A stretch of DNA of 64,000 bases from Domibacillus sp. DTU_2020_1001157_1_SI_ALB_TIR_016 (lineage in GTDB: Bacteria > Bacillota > Bacilli > Bacillales > Domibacillaceae). Positions 18,083-25,610 of the stretch are shown here, in pieces; the first letter of the stretch is position 1; the number at the start of each line of letters is the position of its first letter. The translations under genes were made by a program, and so were the position numbers. The notes beneath the pieces were generated by a model. That model was given only the letters and a program-made list of their open reading frames with translations, ran no database searches and had not been told where the DNA came from. The stretch is from contig NZ_CP135439.1 in NCBI RefSeq assembly GCF_032341995.1, forward strand, positions 1,674,001 to 1,738,000, given 5' to 3'.

Positions 18083-18750
18083 CTGTTATTTACATCATTG
18101 TAACCATTGCTGTTTATCGACTGGCGCGATGGGCCGCTTTGCGGTTTCCATCTCCTTTCACAACGCCCGTTTTTACATCAACTGTGGTGATCATCAGCCT
18201 GCTGGCGGCCTCGGGCGTATCGTATGAAGAATATACACCAGCAAAAGAAATTATGACCTTTTTGCTCGGTCCGGCAACCGTAGCACTTGCTCTGCCGCTG
18301 TATCATAACCGGGCTGTACTGCGTGAGCGCTTTTTTCCAGCCGCCACCAGCTTGATTGTCGGTACATTCGCAACGATTGTATCGGCTGTTTGGATGGCTT
18401 CTTCATTTGGCCTCTCCCGAACTATTCAAGCGACCGCTGCTGTAAAGGCCGTGACAACGCCCGTAGCGATGGAAGCGGCTGTGATTATTGGCGGCGATCC
18501 GGCACTGGCCGCGGCTTTTGTCATCACAGCTGGTATTTTCGGAGCGGTATTTGGCCCGCCTTTGTTAACGATGTTTAACATACATGATCCTTTTTCAAGA
18601 GGCCTCGGTATCGGCACCATTTCCCACGGTATCGGAACAAGCCAGGCTGTACAGGAAGGACCCATTCAAGGAACGGTGTCCAGCGCTGCAATGGGCGTCT
18701 CTGCCATTATTACCTCGCTTGTTCTGCCCTGGCTGTTTCCTTTTCTTTAA
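18079..18750 (+). CDS. cidB: CidB/LrgB-family membrane protein
   Basis: The 223-residue partner of CidA with five to seven hydrophobic helices. Conserved LrgB elements are visible: FLLGPATVALALPLY, KAVTTPVAMEAA, and the C-terminal SHGIGTSQAVQE. The pair is usually co-transcribed and functions as a unit in lysis control or pyruvate uptake. It overlaps cidA by four bases and is followed by a strong terminator, so it ends the four-gene unit that begins at 16969. Confidence 0.92.
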   Translation: MTVIYIIVTIAVYRLARWAALRFPSPFTTPVFTSTVVIISLLAASGVSYEEYTPAKEIMTFLLGPATVALALPLYHNRAVLRERFFPAATSLIVGTFATIVSAVWMASSFGLSRTIQATAAVKAVTTPVAMEAAVIIGGDPALAAAFVITAGIFGAVFGPPLLTMFNIHDPFSRGLGIGTISHGIGTSQAVQEGPIQGTVSSAAMGVSAIITSLVLPWLFPFL

Positions 18751-18751
18751 C

Positions 18752-18783
18752 AAGATGACGAGCTTGACTCGTCATCTTTTTTT
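18752..18783 (+). terminator. Terminator after cidB
   Basis: An 11-bp stem, AAGATGACGAG/CTCGTCATCTT, with a 5-base loop and T-run. Confidence 0.9.
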
Positions 18784-18840
18784 GTGGAATAAATGTGGGA
18801 ACGCTTTAAAAACAGACAAAAAGTTGTGACAACTTTTCTA

Positions 18841-18901
18841 TAGACTTTCCATAAAGAGGGCGTATAATAAAAGTATAAATCAATTGTGAAATATTTCACA
18901 A
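18841..18901 (+). promoter_or_regulatory. Promoter with a perfect Rex-type operator
   Basis: TTGTGAAATATTTCACAA (18884-18901) is a perfect 18-bp palindrome equal to the Rex consensus TTGTGAANNNNTTCACAA; it also fits the Fnr/Crp half-sites TGTGA-6-TCACA. It lies just downstream of a -10 TATAAT (18863-18868; -35 near 18841), a roadblock position. This implies release when NADH/NAD is high, that is, under low oxygen. Confidence 0.85.
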
Positions 18902-18927
18902 ATTAACCTGAATGGTGAGTGAAAACA

Positions 18928-19770
18928 ATGAATAAAGAAGCGTATGAGGAAATAAATGCATGGGCGGTTAAAAAGTCAGCGATTTTGCGCCATAACCCTA
19001 TCCAATATATTGTAAAGGCTATGCTGGCCAGCTTTTTTATCGGCTTTGGCATTATGCTTTCCTTTAAACTGGCAGAACCTTTTTTTGATGCAGGATCACC
19101 AGCCACTGTCTTGATGCTAGGTGCGTTTTTCGGCATTGCTCTTGTATTAATTCTATACGGAGGAGCAGAGCTGTTTACTGGCAATACGATGTATTTCACA
19201 ATGAGTACAATGAGCGGCAAAACAAATTGGAAAGAAGCACTGGCCGTTCTTGGAGCGTGCTATACAGGGAATCTGCTTGGTGCTTTATGCTTCGCCCTAT
19301 TTATCAGTGGAGCAGGAATTTATAATGATCCGGCGAATTCTCAATATTTAATGGATGTTGTTTCTCATAAAATGCATTACCCTGCGTCTCAATTGTTTTT
19401 TAAAGCGATTTTGTGTAACTGGATCGTCTGTCTCGCTGTCTGGATTCCTATGCAGATGAAAGGGGACATGGCGAAAATCGTGACAATGCTGCTGTTCGTT
19501 ATGACATTTGTTGTGGCCGGCTTTGAGCACAGTGTGGCTAATATGGTTCTGTTCAGCCTGGCTCTGGCGGTGCCGCATCCTGAAGCGATTTCTGTAGCGA
19601 GCGCTATCCATAATTTAATTCCTGTTACTTTAGGAAACATCATTGGCGGCAGCGTGTTTGTCGGCATGGTATACGTGTACCTGGCAAAACCGGTCCAAAA
19701 AAGCATACCGAAAGAAGCAAAAGAACGCATTACTGTTAAACTTCTTGAGATGAATAAAAGCCGTCGCTGA
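18928..19770 (+). CDS. Formate/nitrite transporter family channel (YwcJ-like)
   Basis: A 280-residue, six-helix FNT channel that moves formate, nitrite or a similar monovalent anion across the membrane. Family features: the central FTGNTMYFTM in the helix-breaking loop and GFEHSVANMVLFSL carrying the conserved FNT histidine and asparagine. A GTG nine bases upstream could extend it by three codons, but GGTGAG is spaced for ATG 18928. The Rex box in front matches what is known for B. subtilis ywcJ, a Rex target. No pyruvate formate-lyase or nitrite reductase gene is nearby, so substrate is undecided. Confidence 0.9.
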   Translation: MNKEAYEEINAWAVKKSAILRHNPIQYIVKAMLASFFIGFGIMLSFKLAEPFFDAGSPATVLMLGAFFGIALVLILYGGAELFTGNTMYFTMSTMSGKTNWKEALAVLGACYTGNLLGALCFALFISGAGIYNDPANSQYLMDVVSHKMHYPASQLFFKAILCNWIVCLAVWIPMQMKGDMAKIVTMLLFVMTFVVAGFEHSVANMVLFSLALAVPHPEAISVASAIHNLIPVTLGNIIGGSVFVGMVYVYLAKPVQKSIPKEAKERITVKLLEMNKSRR

Positions 19771-19787
19771 GCGACGGCTTTTTTTAG
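19756..19787. terminator. Bidirectional terminator, FNT channel and potassium transporter
   Basis: AAAAGCCGTCGC/GCGACGGCTTTT with a 3-base loop and T-runs on both sides; it overlaps the 3' end of the FNT gene and abuts the stop of the convergent Ktr gene. Confidence 0.88.
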
Positions 19788-21169
19788 CCAATTAAAATGC
19801 GTTCTTTCGGATAATGGTAAGGGTCTTTAATTTCTTTGCCGCGAATGAGGAAAAGAAGGGAAAACAGCCCTACCCGGCCGATAAACATGAGCATAATTAA
19901 AATCATTTTAGCAGGTGTGCCAATCACGCTTGTCACGCCAAGGGTTGAACCCGTTGTACCAAACGCGGATGAAACCTCGTAAATAATAGGAAGCAGTGCA
20001 AGCTCCGGCTCTAAATAAGAAAGAGCAATAACGGAAACAGCCCAGATAAACGTTCCGGTTACAAGGACGACAAACGACCGGTGCGCGTCAATGGGATGTA
20101 CTTCCCGGTGAAACACTTTAATGGTGTTTTTTCCGCGTGCAAATGTGAATACACTGAGTGCTGCAATTGCGACGGTCGTGGTTCGCAAACCGCCGCCTAC
20201 ACTTGAAGGTGAGGCGCCGATAAACATCAGCACCGACAAAAGCAGCAGTGACGGCGATGAAAAGTCATTTAAATCCAATGTGGCCAAACCGCCGCTTCTA
20301 GAGGCAACAGATTGAAAAAGAGCATAGAAAAACGATTCATGCCATACTTTATCCGCTAAGAAATGGTTTCGCTCAAACAAAAGCAGTCCCGCTGTGCCGA
20401 TGGCAGCCAGCAGCACATACATGGTAACCGTTAATTTTGTAAACAAGCTGAACGTAAATTTACGCGATCCGCGGTAGGTTAAAAAATCTTTGATTTCAAC
20501 CAATACGGGAAATCCGATCGCCCCAAGAATAATCAGCACCATATTCACAACTTGAACAAAATAGTCATTTGCGTACGGAATAAGGGAAGCGCCGGTAATA
20601 TCAAAGCCACCATTGGTTGTGGCACTGACCGAAGCGAACAGGCCGTGCAGAAACGCTTCGCTGATCGTCGGGTAGTACTGAATAAAATGAATGCCGAGTA
20701 CGAGAGCTCCAACTACTTCAATAGCAAGAATAAGGAGAAAAATTTCCCTCATTAATTTAACGAGGCCGCTTAAATCGGTCCGATTTTGGTCCGCCATAAT
20801 GAGCTGCCGCTCCCGCATGCCAATCCGTTTACCAAAAAGGAGCCACACCATGGAACTAAACGTCATTATACCGACACCGCCTACCTGTAAGATAAGCAGG
20901 ATAAAAAAGTACCCGGTCGTGCTGAAGGTGTCAATGGTGCTGACCGGGGTCAAACCCGTTACACTGAGGGCACTAACAGCTACAAAAACTGCATCTATAA
21001 ACGAAATGTCTACGCCTGGTTTATGAGCGGCCGGCAGCAGCAATAAAATACTGGCAAACACAGCACCGCTTAAATAAAGCAGAAAAATAACCTGAAAAGG
21101 AGAAAGCCGCAGCTGTTTTAACTTCATGCCCGGCACCATCCCCATTGTGTGTTTCTCTTCGTCATACAA
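19784..21169 (-). CDS. TrkH/KtrB-family potassium transporter subunit
   Basis: The membrane subunit of a Ktr-type sodium-dependent potassium uptake system (461 residues, about eight main helices in four pore repeats). Each repeat shows a selectivity-filter region: SALSVTGLTP, SATTNGGFD, SVASRSGGL and SSAFGTTGST. Length and composition fit KtrB or KtrD of B. subtilis; the cytosolic RCK partner (KtrA or KtrC) is not encoded nearby, as for KtrD. The first 8 bases overlap the end of the upstream aminotransferase gene, so the two share a transcript. Confidence 0.9.
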   Translation of the reverse strand: MYDEEKHTMGMVPGMKLKQLRLSPFQVIFLLYLSGAVFASILLLLPAAHKPGVDISFIDAVFVAVSALSVTGLTPVSTIDTFSTTGYFFILLILQVGGVGIMTFSSMVWLLFGKRIGMRERQLIMADQNRTDLSGLVKLMREIFLLILAIEVVGALVLGIHFIQYYPTISEAFLHGLFASVSATTNGGFDITGASLIPYANDYFVQVVNMVLIILGAIGFPVLVEIKDFLTYRGSRKFTFSLFTKLTVTMYVLLAAIGTAGLLLFERNHFLADKVWHESFFYALFQSVASRSGGLATLDLNDFSSPSLLLLSVLMFIGASPSSVGGGLRTTTVAIAALSVFTFARGKNTIKVFHREVHPIDAHRSFVVLVTGTFIWAVSVIALSYLEPELALLPIIYEVSSAFGTTGSTLGVTSVIGTPAKMILIMLMFIGRVGLFSLLFLIRGKEIKDPYHYPKERILIG

Positions 21170-22325
21170 TCACCTTTTTAAGCCTCTCCGCTGCCTGCTT
21201 TAATAAGGGAACAGGCTGTACAAGGGCGATACGCACGTAGCCTTTGCCCGCTGTGCCAAATGCGCTTCCCGGCACCATTACAACGCCGGCTTTATCAATC
21301 GCTTCGAAAACAAAGGCGCGGTCATCGCTGCCGGACGGAATTTTCGTCCATAAAAACATGCCGCCTCCAGGCTGCTCAACCGGCCATCCGATCTCTTGAA
21401 GCCCTGATGAAAGTGCTTCAGCCCGTGCCCGGAACTCTATCCGCAGCTTGTTTGTGATTTCCTCCGCATGATCGAGGGCAAAAATAGCTGCTTTCTGAAC
21501 GGGAGCAAACACCCCATAATCCAAATTGGATTTGAGCTGCTTCATCACATGAATCATGTCGGCATTTCCGGCAATATACGCAATGCGTGCCCCGGCCAGA
21601 CTGAAGGTTTTAGAAAGAGAATTGATTTCCATCCCTACTTCCATTGCACCGGAAATGGAAAGAAAACTAAACGGTTCCCCGCCTTCAAAGTAAAACTCTG
21701 AATAAGCCGCGTCATGCAGCACAATGATATGATACTTTTTGGCAAAATGGATGACCTGCTCAAAAAATGCGCGATTCGGCATCGCTGGTACAGGATTGCC
21801 AGGCAGATTGAGCAGCATCAGCTTTGCTTTTTGAGCTATATCTTCTGGAATAAGAGATAAATCCGGCAGAAATTGATTTTCAGGCAGAAGCGGCATAAAG
21901 TACGGCACCGCACCTGCAAGAGAAATGCCGGCTTCATACGCAACATAAGCAGGATTCGTCGTTAAGACGATATCACCGGGATCACAAAAAGCGAGAGGAA
22001 GATGCACAAGTCCTTCCTGAGATCCCATCGTTTGAACGATTTCTGTTTGCGGGTTTAAAACGACGCGTGTGCGCCGCTTGTAATAATCGGCTACGGATTG
22101 ATAAAACTGTGCGGTTCCGCCAAGTGTATAGCCGTAGGCATCCGCTTTCGCACTTTCATCGGCTAGAACGGTCCGAACGCGCTCATCCGGCGGTAAATCC
22201 GGGCTGCCAAGGCTTAGATCAATTAAAATATCGCCTTGCTGCTTTTTTTGATCTGTATAAGCTTTTAAGTCACTAAAAATGGATGGGCCAAAGGCCGCCA
22301 TTCTTTTAGAAGGTTGAATCTTCAA
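21162..22325 (-). CDS. PLP-dependent class I/II aminotransferase
   Basis: A fold-type I aminotransferase (about 387 residues). Visible are GSQEGLVHLPLAF, NLPGNPVPAMP (the NxPxNP substrate loop), the HDAAYSEF aspartate-tyrosine and the PLP lysine in NSLSKTFSLAGAR; RIA near the end holds the carboxylate arginine. It resembles the diaminopimelate-aminotransferase-like (DapL/YugH) group, but the substrate is not decidable. GTG 22334 and TTG 22325 are both possible starts; GAGGTG favours TTG 22325. It diverges from bioY, whose BirA operator lies about 80 bases from this start, so a shared regulatory region is possible. Confidence 0.82.
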   Translation of the reverse strand: MKIQPSKRMAAFGPSIFSDLKAYTDQKKQQGDILIDLSLGSPDLPPDERVRTVLADESAKADAYGYTLGGTAQFYQSVADYYKRRTRVVLNPQTEIVQTMGSQEGLVHLPLAFCDPGDIVLTTNPAYVAYEAGISLAGAVPYFMPLLPENQFLPDLSLIPEDIAQKAKLMLLNLPGNPVPAMPNRAFFEQVIHFAKKYHIIVLHDAAYSEFYFEGGEPFSFLSISGAMEVGMEINSLSKTFSLAGARIAYIAGNADMIHVMKQLKSNLDYGVFAPVQKAAIFALDHAEEITNKLRIEFRARAEALSSGLQEIGWPVEQPGGGMFLWTKIPSGSDDRAFVFEAIDKAGVVMVPGSAFGTAGKGYVRIALVQPVPLLKQAAERLKKVIV

Positions 22326-22405
22326 GACAAGCACCTCGTTGCGTGAAAATATGTATGTATGCGCCCTATTTTACCACATCAAATCAAAAAAGTATGCGGC
22401 TCGGT

Positions 22406-22458
22406 TTGTTAACTATATTAAAAATAGGTTGACAATAGAGGGAGCCTCCTTTTACAAT
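22406..22458 (+). promoter_or_regulatory. BirA-type operator and promoter of bioY-yhfT-yhfS
   Basis: TTGTTAAC and AGGTTGACAA form a BirA-like palindrome (22406-22435), one base shorter between arms than the bioB operator. The right arm includes the -35 TTGACA (22429-22434), followed after 18 bases by TACAAT. Its similarity to the bioB operator in this window makes joint biotin control likely. Confidence 0.8.
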
Positions 22459-22488
22459 AAAAAAAACAATTCACTGGAGGTTACATAC

Positions 22489-23043
22489 ATGAAAACAGTT
22501 CACTGGATGCAGGCGGCTATGTTTGCTGCTATTATGGCTGTGCTTGGATTCCTGCCGCCTATTCCGCTTTCTTTTACGCCTGTGCCGATTTCCTTTCAAA
22601 CAATCGGTGTAATGATTGCGGGAGGCATACTCGGTGCCCGGCTGGGTGCACTCAGCCAGGTTATTTTTCTGCTGGCTGTTGCAGCGGGAGCTCCTATTCT
22701 TGCCGGAGGGCGGGGCGGTCTCGCTGTTTTTGCAGGACCAAGTGCCGGTTTTCTGATTTCCTGGATTGCGGGCGCATTTGTTGTCGGCTTCCTGGTTGAA
22801 CGCGCCACAAAATTATCAGCTAAGCGCACATTTGCTGCTAACGTTATCGGAGGCGTTCTTGTTTTATATATCATTGGCATTCCCGTTCAGTCACTTGTGA
22901 CAGGAGTCGGGCTGAAAGAAGTCACGCTGGCAAGTGCCGCTTTTATTCCGGGTGACCTGCTAAAAGCTGCGGCGGCGGCACTTCTTGTTCCGAGACTGCG
23001 TACCGCCCTGCAGGCTGTACCGTCTTTTCGCCGCGCCGCCTAA
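22489..23043 (+). CDS. bioY: Biotin transporter substrate-specific component BioY
   Basis: The S-component of an ECF-type biotin importer (184 residues, about six helices). Family motifs include PPIPLSFTPVPISFQTIGVM and GGRGGLAVFAGPSAGFL. ATG 22489 follows CTGGAGG; a long in-frame extension upstream runs through the BirA operator and is rejected. EcfA/EcfT are not adjacent and would be shared. It is the first gene of a BirA-controlled operon with an acyl-CoA ligase and a thiolase, the same arrangement as B. subtilis yhfU-yhfT-yhfS. Confidence 0.95.
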   Translation: MKTVHWMQAAMFAAIMAVLGFLPPIPLSFTPVPISFQTIGVMIAGGILGARLGALSQVIFLLAVAAGAPILAGGRGGLAVFAGPSAGFLISWIAGAFVVGFLVERATKLSAKRTFAANVIGGVLVLYIIGIPVQSLVTGVGLKEVTLASAAFIPGDLLKAAAAALLVPRLRTALQAVPSFRRAA

Positions 23044-23074
23044 ATTTTGATATAGTACAGTGGGGGGATAAAAG

Positions 23075-24478
23075 ATGAATTTAACGTCCACACAATCGCT
23101 CCGGGCACATTCGTGTCCGGAGCATATTTGTTTGCAAACGCCGAATCGAACCTTTACATACCGGGAGTGGGAGGAGATAACAAAGCGCACTACCGCCTGG
23201 CTTTTATCGCACGGGCAGCCGGGAGAGACCATTGCGTTAACGGCTCAAAACAGATGGGAAACGCTTGCTTTATTTTGCGGTGCGGTGCGGGCTGGCTTTG
23301 TTTTTATGCCGCTTGATCCGCGGATGACAGAAGCAGAACGGGCCGAGCGGCTTCGGTTCGCAAAGCCGGTGCTGTTCATTCCGGCAGAGCAGCTTGAAGA
23401 AACCGGTTCTTTGATCCAGCAAACCATTCCTTCTTCGTATTGCCATGAGGATGTTCATTGTATGTTTTACTCTGGCTTCACTTCTGGTTCAAGCGGTACG
23501 CCAAAGCAATTTATCCGAAGCCAGCGGTCCTGGCTGAAAAGTTTTGAAGCGGGGATGGCCGATTTTCCACTAACGGGGCAGGAAACAGCTGTGATCGCCG
23601 GTCCTATTCACCATTCACTGTTTTTATATGGAGCCGCATTTGCTTTTTTTAGCGGACAGCCGATTCTTTTAATGGATAAGTTTGTGCCGCAGCATACAGC
23701 TCAAGCACTAAACCGTCTGGATTCATTTGTTTTTTACGCGGTTCCGACGATGCTTGAAGCGCTGTACAATCGCTTCCACTTTGCTTCGAAAGGAATTGTT
23801 TTTTTATCCGGTGCAGGGTGGACAGCGGAGCGGAAGCAGCAATGGATCGATACATATCCCGCGGCACCGCTTTATGAGTTTTACGGTGCCTCCGAGCTCA
23901 GCTTTGTCTCTTATATGACACCAGAGGATTACAGAGTCCGGCCTGCTTCTTCCGGAAAACCGAGCACTGGTGTAACGGTCGATATCCGGTCAGGAGGAAA
24001 AAGCCTTTCTCCCGGACAAATCGGAACCATTTATGTGAAAAGCCCTATGCTGTTCAGCGGCTATGTGCAAGAAGGCCGGTATGAGCTTGACATCGGTCAA
24101 GACGGCTTTTATACGGTCGGAGATGCGGGCTATGTAGATGAAGATGGCTGTTTATATGTGGTAGGCAGAGAGCAGTTTATGATGATTACAGGCGGCGTGA
24201 ATGTTTATCCAGAAGAAATAGAGCGGGTCGTTGTAAGATGTCCGGATGTACATGCGGCCGCGGTTACGTCTATTGAGGATGTGCACCTTGGCGACCGTAT
24301 TGTCTGCTTTTATACAGGCGGGGCAGACAAGGGAGCAGTCCGCTTTTTTACAAAACAGTTTCTATCTGTCCAAAAGCTGCCGAGACACTGGATTCAAACA
24401 AACAATCTTCCACTCACAACGAATGGGAAAATCGACCGGAAAGCCCTTCAGGAAAAAGCAAAGGAGGTCCTGCAGTGA
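23075..24478 (+). CDS. yhfT: Acyl-CoA synthetase-like AMP-forming ligase (YhfT-like)
   Basis: A 467-residue ANL-superfamily adenylating enzyme that should activate a carboxylate to its CoA thioester. The P-loop-like motif is YSGFTSGSSGTPKQF, the A5 motif is EFYGASELSF, the adenosine-binding D is in YTVGDAGYVDEDG, the hinge is VGREQFMMITGG, and the C-terminal catalytic lysine is in TNGKIDRKAL. It is somewhat shorter than typical fatty acyl-CoA ligases. The BirA operator in front suggests a role in making or recovering pimelate or a biotin-related acyl precursor; that is inference from the B. subtilis yhfUTS regulon, not from the active site. The stop overlaps the yhfS start. Confidence 0.87.
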   Translation: MNLTSTQSLRAHSCPEHICLQTPNRTFTYREWEEITKRTTAWLLSHGQPGETIALTAQNRWETLALFCGAVRAGFVFMPLDPRMTEAERAERLRFAKPVLFIPAEQLEETGSLIQQTIPSSYCHEDVHCMFYSGFTSGSSGTPKQFIRSQRSWLKSFEAGMADFPLTGQETAVIAGPIHHSLFLYGAAFAFFSGQPILLMDKFVPQHTAQALNRLDSFVFYAVPTMLEALYNRFHFASKGIVFLSGAGWTAERKQQWIDTYPAAPLYEFYGASELSFVSYMTPEDYRVRPASSGKPSTGVTVDIRSGGKSLSPGQIGTIYVKSPMLFSGYVQEGRYELDIGQDGFYTVGDAGYVDEDGCLYVVGREQFMMITGGVNVYPEEIERVVVRCPDVHAAAVTSIEDVHLGDRIVCFYTGGADKGAVRFFTKQFLSVQKLPRHWIQTNNLPLTTNGKIDRKALQEKAKEVLQ

Positions 24479-25539
24479 CTGTTTACATTACAAATGCGAA
24501 AAGAACGCCGGTTGGAGTAAAGAATGGGATTTTTTCAACAATAGAAGCAGCCCATCTTGCAGCACCTGTTATCAAAACGCTGGCAGACTGCTCCGCTGCT
24601 TTGCCCGACGAAGTGATTTTAGGCAATGTCACGGGGCCGGGCGGAAATATTGCGCGCTTGTCGGCTCTGTTGGCCGGACTTTCCCAGTCAGTACCCGGCT
24701 TCACAATGGACAGACAGTGTTCATCAGGGCTGGAAGCGATTCGGCTTGGTGCAGCATTGGTTGCTTCGGGCGAAGCACAGCGCGTGATTGCCGGCGGCTG
24801 TGAAAGCTCCAGTACCTCACTGCGCCCGGAAAAAGCAGTGTTTTCTCCGCAATCGATTGGAGATCCGGAAATGGGCATAGCGGCAGAATGGCTGGCTGAG
24901 CGGGAAGAAATTTCAAGAAAGGATCAGGATGATTACGCTGTATTAAGTTATCGGCGGTTTGCCGAATCAATCGCGGCAGCGCGGTTCACTCATGAAATCG
25001 TCCCGGTCGGCGGATACTCAGTAGATGAGGCAGCTTTAAAAAAACGGCCGATTGAAAGAATGGCTCCGCGGGCTAAAGCGGCTTTTCAGCCAGGAGGAAC
25101 AGTGACCGCATTGAATGCATCTGCTTTTAATGATGCGGCTTGTGCAGTATTTATGACGTCTGTAAAAGCACCAGGCTTAAAAGTGATAGCAAGCGCCGCC
25201 AGTGGAGCCGATCCGAACTTTCCAGCCGCTTCGCCTGTGCCAGCGATTGAAAAGCTGCTGATGAAAACAGGGCTCTCTATTTCAGATATTGACGTATGGG
25301 AAATCAACGAAGCATTCGCTGTGAAAATCATTTACGCAGCACGAAAGCTCGGTATTCCTTTTGGGAAAATAAATCCGGACGGGGGCGGATTGGCACTTGG
25401 CCATCCGTACGGAGCATCCGGCGCCATGCTTGCGCTGCGGCTGTTTTACGGCATGCAGCGGCGGAATGAACAATTCGGCATTGCCGCAGTAGGAAGTGCA
25501 GGAGGCATCGGAGTAGCCATGCTTTTTGAACGCGTTTAA
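24475..25539 (+). CDS. yhfS: Thiolase-family protein (YhfS-like) lacking the second catalytic cysteine
   Basis: 354 residues, shorter than the usual 390 or so. The nucleophilic cysteine is present (MDRQCSSGLEA, Cys82), as are NEAFAVK and the histidine motif GHPYGASGA. The C-terminal CxG motif that supplies the second cysteine in biosynthetic and degradative thiolases is replaced by VGSAGGIG, so the acid/base cysteine is missing. GTG start at 24475 after AAAGGAGG. It ends the BirA-controlled operon. Possible jobs are a Claisen-type condensation using a different base, or acyl transfer; ordinary thiolysis is doubtful. In B. subtilis yhfS is co-transcribed with the bioY homologue. Confidence 0.85.
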   Translation: MTVYITNAKRTPVGVKNGIFSTIEAAHLAAPVIKTLADCSAALPDEVILGNVTGPGGNIARLSALLAGLSQSVPGFTMDRQCSSGLEAIRLGAALVASGEAQRVIAGGCESSSTSLRPEKAVFSPQSIGDPEMGIAAEWLAEREEISRKDQDDYAVLSYRRFAESIAAARFTHEIVPVGGYSVDEAALKKRPIERMAPRAKAAFQPGGTVTALNASAFNDAACAVFMTSVKAPGLKVIASAASGADPNFPAASPVPAIEKLLMKTGLSISDIDVWEINEAFAVKIIYAARKLGIPFGKINPDGGGLALGHPYGASGAMLALRLFYGMQRRNEQFGIAAVGSAGGIGVAMLFERV

Positions 25540-25610
25540 AACCTCCAAATCGGTTTTTACCAGTACATGCACGGGTATAAAACGGGAAAGAAGAGAAGGA
25601 GGAAAGAAAG

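Noticed and set aside
24246..24803. Plus-strand open frame of 185 codons across the yhfT-yhfS junction
   Set aside because: Overlaps two clear genes in another frame, with Cys/Arg/Ser-rich composition typical of shifted frames.
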